In this document: positions 58,401 through 64,000 of the stretch, piece by piece
Layout: every line of letters starts with the position of its first letter
Numbering within the stretch: position 1 is the first letter of the stretch
Source: Agelaius tricolor
Taxonomy: Eukaryota; Chordata; Aves; Passeriformes; Icteridae
Length of the DNA: 64,000 nt
Assembly (NCBI GenBank): GCA_023055355.1
Contig: JALJCS010000001.1
Location: 26,349,881-26,413,880 of the forward strand
Direction of reading: 5' to 3'
The notes under the pieces: model-generated
The model's input: the letters and a program-made list of their open reading frames with translations, nothing else
Told to the model about the DNA's origin: nothing
Databases searched by the model: none
Translations under genes and position numbers: made by a program

Positions 58401-60087
58401 AAATGCTGGATACCAAAGGTGAACCACCTCACCCCCAGTCACTGCAAAACTGTTGTAAGACAACACCATGCCCCAAAAACAATGCAACCAAATAAAACCT
58501 CACAGTGGCCATAAATGGATACTTAGGAAAGCATAATAATGGGACAAGACACATGATTTTCCCCAGCCTTAAGCAATTTTAGCTCAGGAATTTCCTAACC
58601 TGAATATGGTTTCTGGATATTCAAAAAGTCTCTCTCATATATGACATATCTATATCTCATATATGTCTTCCCTTACACCTATGTAAAATTTTAGCATCCA
58701 CAACTTATTTTGACAAGTTCCACACTTTATGAATCTTTTGATGATTGCCCTCCTTTTGTTTTCAGCAATACTCATTGTATTCATTTGGAAATGTTATACA
58801 CAGCTGGTGGTCACAGTGTAGGGATGTATTAAGAGGTACAGTACACCTCCCTGCCTGGGGAAAATCCAGCAATCTTGAAAGATTTTCAGGATAGCAGAGG
58901 ATCTCAGTGACAATTAGTGTGCAAACACTTGCTCCAAAGCAAACAGGCACAGCCTCCTTTCAGGTGAAAACCATGTTTGCATCCTGGGACCAGTGACACA
59001 GAGCAGCATTTGTAACAATTGTGTAAGTGAAGGTCCACTGAGTAAACTGAACACACATTCTCATCCCTCCAGACCTCCTGTGTTCTCCGAAACATTCGTT
59101 TACATTTGCAACACAGATTTAGGAACTCTTTACTTCAGGGTGACAAATAAAAGAGTTACAACAAGACCACCTTTGTGTCACCTCTAAAGAAACACTGTCA
59201 ATTTGAAACAATTTTAGGACAACCATGCACCCATCTGAAAACATGTTTAAGGATCAAATAAACCAAAACAAGCATCTTTTTAAACAATACTTATGCATTT
59301 AAATAAGTTTCTAGGCTGTCATACTGCAGTAAACTTTTATAATACCTCTAGCAAAATCTGTATTAGAGACACTGAGACAGAAGACCTAAAATTATTTCAG
59401 ACTATTTTCTGACTCTGTGCATGAGAGTTACTGCCATCTAATTACACAATATTTATTTACAGAAATCGATGCAAGTACCTTTTAAAATATAGTTTAGAAC
59501 ATGTGAGCATCATGTTGTATTTTAATATGATGGAAACCGTGGCCTTACTGGTCAACACAGAAAAGTAAAGTGTTTTTTGAGACAGCTCACGGTCTGGTAT
59601 AATCAGTTTGGACACTTTGCCTCTACACTAGCTGATCTCTCCCTGAAGTTTTCTCCTGACACTTTACCTGAGTCTTTATGTCAAAACAGCATAGGAAAGC
59701 TGAACAATGGTACATGTCCTTAAACATAACTGATATCCCGAACTTGATTCCTCTGCTTAAAATCCTCTGGGAAATATATATTTCTTCAACATGTGAAAAG
59801 TATGACTTTGATCCCTTAGAGATGTGCCAAGGTAGTTGATGGTATTAGGTCTCTATTTAACAGCATACCTTGCAGGAAAAGAATCTGCATGGCAGGATGC
59901 TTCCAGGTGGTGCAGTCCTGTGGGTGCATGTGCTTTTTGAACAGCCCAGGACGTGGCACTTTTTTGGTCCAATTTTACTGAAAGGACACACTGTTTGAGG
60001 AGGGTTATGCTTGGAGTAGTACTTGGCACTGAAGCTCAGCCCTTGGAGAAGATTCCGCAGTGCAGTGCAGCACATTCTAGCCTTCAT
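42605..60087 (-). CDS. PREPL: PREPL, prolyl endopeptidase-like serine hydrolase
   Basis: PREPL is a member of the prolyl oligopeptidase family with esterase/thioesterase-type activity, linked to AP-1 trafficking and neuromuscular function. Fourteen coding exons on the minus strand join to 750 codons plus stop (human long form 727): 59869-60087, 57079-57276, 56520-56586, 55661-55864, 53500-53623, 50996-51212, 50239-50424, 48521-48724, 47607-47782, 45987-46203, 45648-45797, 44575-44701, 43598-43680, 42605-42685. Every phase agrees. Layout: N-terminal leader, seven-bladed propeller (about 140-470), alpha/beta-hydrolase domain (about 475-750). The triad is intact: Ser581 in ASAGGVLAG, Asp667 in YENDERVPL, His713 in ADGSH. 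One junction needs a GC donor or a 24-residue extension. It diverges from CAMKMT at a shared CpG island and converges on SLC3A1. Confidence 0.97.
42698..42767. repeat. Tandem repeat ATTTTATTACAAGGTAA
   Basis: Three imperfect copies of a unit around tattttattacaaggtaa, just upstream of the PREPL last-exon acceptor when read on the minus strand. Confidence 0.8.
43400..43455. repeat. (TA)n(TG)n compound microsatellite
   Basis: About 14 TA units pass directly into about 14 TG units, in the last PREPL intron. It is likely highly polymorphic. Confidence 0.95.
43598..43680 (-). CDS. PREPL: PREPL coding exon 13 (catalytic His)
   Basis: Acceptor gttccag, donor AATGAG|GTATGG. Residues 697-724: [20 protein letters not shown] and WEHSLNE. 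His713 in DGSH is the triad histidine (human GGNH). Confidence 0.93.
44575..44701 (-). CDS. PREPL: PREPL coding exon 12 (catalytic Asp)
   Basis: Acceptor aatctcag, donor AAG|GTAAGG. Residues 655-696: [20 protein letters not shown] then [12 protein letters not shown]. Asp667 in the invariant YENDERVPL is the triad aspartate. Confidence 0.96.
45229..45315. repeat. Short tandem/inverted repeat TCAGTGGAAAATACC
   Basis: Three copies of tggaaaatacc and one partial copy in 90 nt. They are interleaved with cctccactgg / ccagtggagg-type complementary arms, so the region can also fold. It lies in a PREPL intron. Confidence 0.75.
45648..45797 (-). CDS. PREPL: PREPL coding exon 11
   Basis: Residues 605-654, exactly 50 codons in phase 0: [39 protein letters not shown]. 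Donor CAG|GTAAAA. The hydrolase-domain segment EEWGNP and YCPYQNI are family signatures. Confidence 0.97.
45987..46203 (-). CDS. PREPL: PREPL coding exon 10 (catalytic Ser)
   Basis: Starts by completing Arg532, then [45 protein letters not shown]. Ser581 in SAGG is the nucleophile. Donor CAG|GTGAGC. Confidence 0.97.
47607..47782 (-). CDS. PREPL: PREPL coding exon 9
   Basis: Residues 474-531 plus two bases: [42 protein letters not shown]. This is the first part of the alpha/beta-hydrolase fold. Acceptor cttttccag, donor GTTAG|GTAAGT. Confidence 0.97.
48521..48724 (-). CDS. PREPL: PREPL coding exon 8
   Basis: Residues 406-473, 68 codons in phase 0: [31 protein letters not shown], ending LLAKSK|GTAAGA. 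Links the propeller to the hydrolase domain. WAC and SP..PPK match human. Confidence 0.96.
48805..48903. repeat. Triplicated block around TTAGTTTGTATGTA
   Basis: A 36-nt unit (ctttggatattaactaatta and following) occurs twice. A shorter copy of its second half lies between them, giving three copies of aattatcttagtttgtatgta. It lies in a PREPL intron. Confidence 0.85.
50239..50424 (-). CDS. PREPL: PREPL coding exon 7
   Basis: Residues 344-405, 62 codons in phase 0: [61 protein letters not shown]. Propeller strands; the LM start equals the human exon start. Confidence 0.96.
50996..51212 (-). CDS. PREPL: PREPL coding exon 6 (probable GC donor)
   Basis: Starts with the last base of Arg271, then [41 protein letters not shown] (residues 271-343). 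The human exon ends at the equivalent EFK. Here AAG is followed by GCAATT rather than GT, so the human-like junction would use a GC-AG intron. The frame stays open for 24 more codons to AAG|GTTGGC at 50,924, an in-frame but poor GT donor. Confidence 0.88.
53500..53623 (-). CDS. PREPL: PREPL coding exon 5
   Basis: Acceptor gtctttttttccag, donor GCAAG|GTAATG. Encodes (E)[19 protein letters not shown] and [10 protein letters not shown], with split codons at both ends. Matches the human propeller exon FEWVK...VLFYT. Confidence 0.94.
55661..55864 (-). CDS. PREPL: PREPL coding exon 4
   Basis: Acceptor tcttatgtaatag, donor CTTTG|GTAAGT. Encodes [50 protein letters not shown]. Propeller blades; RI.PD.RY is a typical blade motif. 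Confidence 0.96.
56520..56586 (-). CDS. PREPL: PREPL coding exon 3
   Basis: A 67-nt exon: [20 protein letters not shown] then DD and one base of Gly. Acceptor attgaacag, donor GATG|GTAAGG. Matches human VEVKHGGFVYYQEGC. Confidence 0.94.
57079..57276 (-). CDS. PREPL: PREPL coding exon 2
   Basis: Residues 74-139, Lys/Glu-rich: [49 protein letters not shown], donor AGG|GTAAGT. The ATG at 57,148-57,150 (MTKRIKEK) aligns with the start of the human short isoform. An alternative acceptor three bases upstream (57,279) would add one Gln. Confidence 0.92.
59869..60087 (-). CDS. PREPL: PREPL coding exon 1 (long-isoform leader)
   Basis: ATG at 60,085-60,087 begins [20 protein letters not shown], then [15 protein letters not shown], ending [14 protein letters not shown]. 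The end matches the human long-isoform PSRSFSCK. The start is basic, hydrophobic and free of acidic residues, as in mitochondrial presequences. In-frame sequence extends upstream to an ATG at 60,183, but putative acceptors at about 60,100-60,125 favour the 60,087 start. Confidence 0.82.
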
Positions 60088-60722
60088 TTCGTGAAAAATT
60101 CTGAAAATCCCGAACTGCCGATCATTTACACTGTGCGTGTGAAATATACATAAAGTAAACAGCAGATGTAAATATACATACATACAGAGGAAATAGACAC
60201 AGCGTAAACTTCCTCTTCCAAAGAAATGTGATTGATTCACTAGGTAAATCAAATGAGAAGAAAATAATTAAGACTTAGTCTGTTTGTTTACAACTGGCAC
60301 CCACATTTTAACCTGAACATTCCGGGCGGCCCAAAGTTTAACTCCAATGAAACTATGAGGAGAAGGGGAGCTGCAACCGCGCACGTCCAAACGCTGAAGG
60401 ACAAAACACTGGGAAAGTTTGGAGAAGTCGTCCCCCCTCAGTTCCCCATCATGTAACACCAAACCCACGCTCTCTCCCGAGGCTCCCTGGGCAGCAGCAG
60501 CTGAGCCCCGTTCGCAGGAGCACTGCAGGGGACGGGCCCCACGCGTCCGGCCGGACCCGGCACGGGCCCGCTCCCCGCCGGCGCTGCCCGTCCGCTCGCG
60601 GCCCGCGCAAGGACTCGCCGTGGCGCTGCCGTCCCTCCCGCCGCTCCCGCTGGGCCGGGGCTGCCCGGGATCAGACACCGGCCGGGCGGGCGGCAGCGCT
60701 CCCTGGGGCGCTGCCCGTCACT

Positions 60723-60733
60723 AAGATGGCGGC
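60723..60733 (+). promoter_or_regulatory. YY1 motif AAGATGGCGGC
   Basis: Perfect match to the YY1 consensus in the CpG island, on the plus strand. YY1 sites in this orientation commonly lie just after the start site of the same-strand transcript. Confidence 0.7.
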
Positions 60734-60977
60734 AGGGCGCTTCAGCAGCCGCGGCGGCCGAGCGCCGCTGATGTCAGCGCCGGGACGCGGAGCCACGGCG
60801 GGGCGGGCACGCTCCCTGGGGCGGCTTTCCCAGGTGGCCGCCGTGCCACACCCAGTCCCGTCCCCGGGCACGGTGGCCACCGGCGACTTGTCTTGAGGCG
60901 CACCCACGCCGTGCCGGGCCTGAAGAGCATCGCGCTTCCTCTCGGCCGCCGAGAGTCGCTCGGCGCTGCCCTTAGCA

Positions 60978-60988
60978 AAGATGGCCGC
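60978..60988 (+). promoter_or_regulatory. YY1-like motif AAGATGGCCGC
   Basis: Second plus-strand YY1-type site, about 140 nt upstream of the CAMKMT start codon. It is close to where the CAMKMT transcript should begin. Confidence 0.6.
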
Positions 60989-61126
60989 GCCCCTCCTCCC
61001 GCTCCATCCCTAGCCCGGCCGGTCCCGCAGCCGCTGGATGCTCAGCGGCGCGGCCCCGCCGCCCAAGACAGCGCTGCCTCCCTCCCTCTCTCCCGCCGCG
61101 CCAGCTCCCAGCGCTCCCGCCGCCGC

Positions 61127-61225
61127 ATGGCCGAGGCTGCCGGCTCCCCGCGCCGCCCCGCCGCGGGCAGGTGCGGGGCGAGCGGCGCGGCGGCGGCCCG
61201 AGCCCGCTGGCGGCTGCTCGGACAG
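61127..61225 (+). CDS. CAMKMT: CAMKMT coding exon 1 (calmodulin-lysine N-methyltransferase)
   Basis: CAMKMT uses S-adenosylmethionine to trimethylate Lys115 of calmodulin. Only the first coding exon is here: 33 codons from ATG in a strong Kozak context (cgccgccgcATGg) to GGACAG|GTAGGG. It encodes MAEAAGSPRRPAAG through an Ala-rich stretch to ARWRLLGQ, which fits the human exon end ARWKLLRQ. The methyltransferase fold is encoded by later exons beyond the window. The N-terminus is poorly conserved, so the call rests on the ARW.LL.Q end, phase, gene order and promoter. Confidence 0.87.
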
Positions 61226-61433
61226 GTAGGGGGAGCCCGCGGGCGGGGGGCGGCATGGCGCGGCGGGCGGGCGGCGGCGCAGCGTGAGGGCAGCGAGCGC
61301 CGGGGCTCTCCGTGCTCCCTCGGGCCGGGCCGTGCCCCAGCGGCGGTGCGGCGGGTCCCGGGCACATGTGGGGGGGTCATGTAAAGGGGCTTGCAGCACT
61401 CTCCCTGGGAAATATGATAATAGAAATATGTAC

Positions 61434-61469
<36 letters not shown>
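61434..61469. repeat. (TA)n microsatellite
   Basis: About 17 TA units at the downstream edge of the CpG island, just before a CR1 copy. Confidence 0.95.
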
Positions 61470-61473
<4 letters not shown>

Positions 61474-61494
61474 CCGACCCTCTCTAAAGATAGG

Positions 61495-61817
61495 GGAAGC
61501 GGAGGGGCAGGCACTGATCACTTTACTCTCGGACCCGGTGGCAGAACTTAAGGGAATGGCCTGAAGTTGTGCAGGGGAAGTTTAGGTGGGATGTTAGAAA
61601 AAGGTTTTTCACCCAGAGGATGGCTGGGCACTGGAACAGGCTTCCCAGCGAAGCGGTGTCAGGTAAGCCTGACAAGAGTTGAAGCCTGATAGAGTTTGGA
61701 CAACGCTCTGGGGCACACAGTGTGACTCTTGCAGTGTCCTGTGCAGGGCCAGGAGCTGGACTCGATGGTCCTGATGGGTCCCTTCCAACTCAGCTTGTTC
61801 TGTGATTTTATGATTCC
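61495..61817 (+). mobile_element. CR1 LINE 3' end
   Basis: Sense-orientation CR1 tail. It has aggtttttcacccagaggat, gcactggaacaggcttccca, gtgcagggccaggagctgga, then cccttccaactcagc and the terminal ttctgtgattttatgattcc octamer array. It is 5'-truncated and lies 270 nt after CAMKMT exon 1. Confidence 0.93.
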
Positions 61818-63611
61818 AAAGTGTGCCTCCAGTAGATCCCCAAAACTGTCCATGGCCTGTGTTAAGGGAGGAGGATCAGCATCCCACTGGCACCCCCACT
61901 ACCCGAGGGCACCTTGGGATTTTCAGGCCATGGTTTTACACCTTCCATCAATGCCGCTGGGGCTGGTTGTCGTGGCTGCCACCTCATTCCTACTCTTTGC
62001 TCCCTACTCCCCCAGTCTGCCTTAGGTGGGGAGCTGGGGTGAGACCCCGCTCACCTGGCAGTGAAAACTGCATTTTGCTGAGGGGCTGTGCCTGGAGGAA
62101 GGTGAGGAGGAAGAAGGAGCAAGTGGTGACACCTGTGCTGTGGTAAACAGCAGCTCCTCAGCTGCAGCCCTCCACACTGTTTTAGACCCTTACAGAGCAG
62201 TGCAAGGTTGGAGAGGATTCCTCTTCAGACGAGTGTAGGCATAAAGGCTTAAAAGTTCTAGTCTGTTTCATTGGCTGTTTGTTATGGGATGTGAAATTTA
62301 CAGCTCTCACTTGAGTGTTTGTTTCTGTGCAGAGGACATCTGGAGCTGCCTGTGGACAGCTGTCCCTGAAAGGGCAGAGGGGTGGCACTGGGTCAGTGAT
62401 GGCAGCCGGATTGGAAGGGGCACCTACCTGCAGCTGGGCCACGGTGGGAGGCCTGGGGACATCAATATTGCACTTTGTGTGTGCTTTTGGTTTCAAAATT
62501 TGCCAGTCCAGTTCAACAGGACCAACTTCTGTTTTATTATATTCCAAAGCAGGAAACTTCCAAGTTACTGGTAGGAATATCAGGTTTGTCTTTGTAGGTT
62601 TCTGTTCTAGCAGCCTATGTAACCTGCACTCTGTGGCTGTACTAGCTGTTATTTCTTCTCAACATATACTGCCTTTGGCATATTCCTGTCTCTTAACAAT
62701 AGAGTGGGGTTGTGGAAGAGTGCATGTAGGTATTTGGGGAGAAGGCTTCTCTTTTTTTCTCAAACTACATGTATCTGTGACCTTTACCTCTGCAGATTCT
62801 CTTGGTTTTTCCATGTTCTTTAGCTTTTCTGTTGATTTTTATATGGTACAATGAACAAGGATCAATTTAATCTTACTGGTACATCTGAAGTAAAAATCAG
62901 TTCTGTGCTCTTTGCTGCAGTGGTGCTCAGATCTATCTATGGATTGGAAGAAGGTATCAACCTCCCTTTAAATCCATTTTTAAAGGAGCACTGTCAAAGT
63001 GTTTCTTACAATGCTTTTAAAAGCACTTTTCATACTGCTTATAATAATGCCTTACATGAAATCAGTTCTGTGGTGTGTTTATATCTTGAATTTGCTTTCA
63101 TTCAATGCACACACAAATTGATTTACTATGGTAAGGATGCTTGAGTGCATGCTCGCTGATTTAATTAAGAAAAAAAAGCCCTTTTATGAGGTATCCTATG
63201 AAGCTAGCATAAAGAACCAGGGGTTTGCATAATTACTTGTGTGCTCTTTATCAATGAAATGTTTTATGTATGTACTGAGTTTGAAGTTTGACAATATTTT
63301 TAAACTTAGTCTGTCAGAATCAAGAAAAGTATTTTTTGCATTTAAAAAAATGCTGAGGGAAGTTACCCATTTACTGTGCATTTGTAAATGACTGGATAAG
63401 TTCTCTAAGCCTGTGTTTTGAGCTCTGCCAGTCTCTGTGGCTGAAGGCATTATCCAGTCAGTAGTTTTCAGCAGGGAAGTTAGAGCAATAGGCACGCTTT
63501 AGGTTCCTCCCTTTATGTACATTTGCTCCCTAGAGAAAGTTTCATGAAATCTGTAAGCTCTTTTTGTTTATCCTGCCTGTTACCTTCCTCTTGCTCTTGT
63601 CACACAAGTCT

Positions 63612-63740
63612 CAGAATCACAGATAATGCTGAGCAGGAAAGGAGGCACAAGGATCATCAAGTTCATTTCCTGGTCCTGCACAGGGCCATCCCCAAGAGCC
63701 ACACCACATGCCTGGGAGTATGTTGTCACCTGCTAATGTG
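63612..63740 (-). mobile_element. CR1 LINE 3' fragment
   Basis: Antisense CR1 tail: cagaatcacagataatgctg, then caaggatcatcaagttc, cctgcacagggccatcccca and agagccacacc. Short and diverged. Confidence 0.82.
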
Positions 63741-64000
63741 CTTTAACTTCCAGAATTGAAAAATAAAAGCTAAAGTGAGGACAGGTCAGTGGCACTTTAT
63801 TTCCTGAGGAGAAGCGTTTCTAAAACTAATTTTCATTTCTTCATGCTCTTCTCTCTGTGAAGGGTGCCTGTGCTTCAGATCTCTTCTCCATGTTTTTGTT
63901 AGTCTTGAGCTTGTAAATTATTTACAATTGGAGAAAACAATTTGCTAAATAAATTATTTATAGAAATAAATACTATAGTCCTATGGATGATATTTAGAGT

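Larger units (their letters stand above)
60470..61380. promoter_or_regulatory. CpG-island bidirectional promoter PREPL / CAMKMT
   Basis: About 900 nt of very GC- and CpG-rich sequence between the PREPL leader exon (minus) and the CAMKMT first exon (plus). No TATA box is visible. Two YY1-type ATGGC motifs (60,723 and 60,978) and many GC boxes fit a housekeeping head-to-head promoter. The long frames on both strands here (for example 60,893-61,384) are by-products of GC-rich sequence. The 5' UTR exons were not resolved. Confidence 0.85.
61226..64000 (+). other. CAMKMT: CAMKMT intron 1 (continues past the window)
   Basis: From the GTAGGG donor to the window end I find no exon matching the second CAMKMT exon. 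This fits the very long first introns of the gene. The stretch holds a (TA)n repeat and two CR1 fragments. Open frames at 62.3-63.1 kb have no recognisable motif. Confidence 0.8.

Noticed and set aside
60268..60678. 136-codon minus-strand frame in the CpG island, a possible upstream PREPL coding exon
   Set aside because: It begins with GTG rather than ATG, is Gly/Arg/Ser-rich as GC islands give by chance, and the PREPL leader exon at 59,869-60,087 already supplies a start.
60893..61384. 163-codon plus-strand frame as a longer CAMKMT N-terminus
   Set aside because: The ATG at 61,127 has the best Kozak context, and the 61,225 donor matches the human exon end. The rest is CpG-island read-through.
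62315..62854. 179-codon plus-strand frame in CAMKMT intron 1
   Set aside because: No domain, no resemblance to CAMKMT exon 2, and mixed low-complexity content.
1..64000. CRISPR arrays, operons, tRNA or rRNA genes, intact retroviral or LINE coding regions
   Set aside because: Both strands were read for these and nothing convincing was seen. The interspersed repeats are non-coding CR1 tails, and the window is ordinary vertebrate exon-intron sequence.

Overview
This is vertebrate nuclear DNA: short exons with GT..AG junctions spread through AT-rich introns, no prokaryotic gene packing, and CpG-rich sequence at a promoter. It is most likely from a bird, and possibly a passerine. Repeat density is low and every interspersed repeat I can recognise is a CR1-type LINE 3' fragment. 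A turtle or crocodilian also carries CR1 but would normally show more repeats.

The window holds the conserved block PPM1B - SLC3A1 - PREPL - CAMKMT (human 2p21 order and orientation). (1) 1-18,235, + strand: the 3' half of PPM1B (Mg/Mn-dependent Ser/Thr phosphatase). It has two internal coding exons and then two alternative endings, a very GC-rich exon at 14.6 kb and a short distal exon at 16.37 kb followed by about 1.8 kb of 3' UTR. The catalytic exons lie upstream of the window. (2) 18.2-28.8 kb: intergenic, with no gene seen. (3) 28,920-41,103, + strand: complete SLC3A1 (rBAT), ten coding exons, 668 codons plus stop, all phases consistent. (4) 42,605-60,087, - strand: complete PREPL, fourteen coding exons, 750 codons plus stop. 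It converges tail-to-tail on SLC3A1. (5) about 60.47-61.38 kb: a CpG-island promoter shared head-to-head by PREPL (-) and CAMKMT (+). (6) 61,127-64,000, + strand: CAMKMT coding exon 1 and the start of its first intron.

rBAT is the heavy chain that takes the cystine and dibasic amino-acid exchanger b0,+AT to the apical membrane of kidney and gut. PREPL is a prolyl-oligopeptidase-like serine hydrolase, and CAMKMT trimethylates calmodulin. Their adjacency is ancient synteny rather than a shared pathway; in humans, deletions across SLC3A1 and PREPL cause hypotonia-cystinuria syndrome.

Points most worth a second look: rBAT has lost all three amylase-type catalytic carboxylates that the human protein still shows, while keeping the reported calcium ligands. 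PREPL has a probable GC-AG intron whose only in-frame GT alternative would add 24 residues. PPM1B has a GC-rich terminal exon with a lineage-specific Pro/Ala tail. I found no evidence of a wholly new system. All exon calls were made by reading splice sites, phase and remembered human proteins; no alignment was run.
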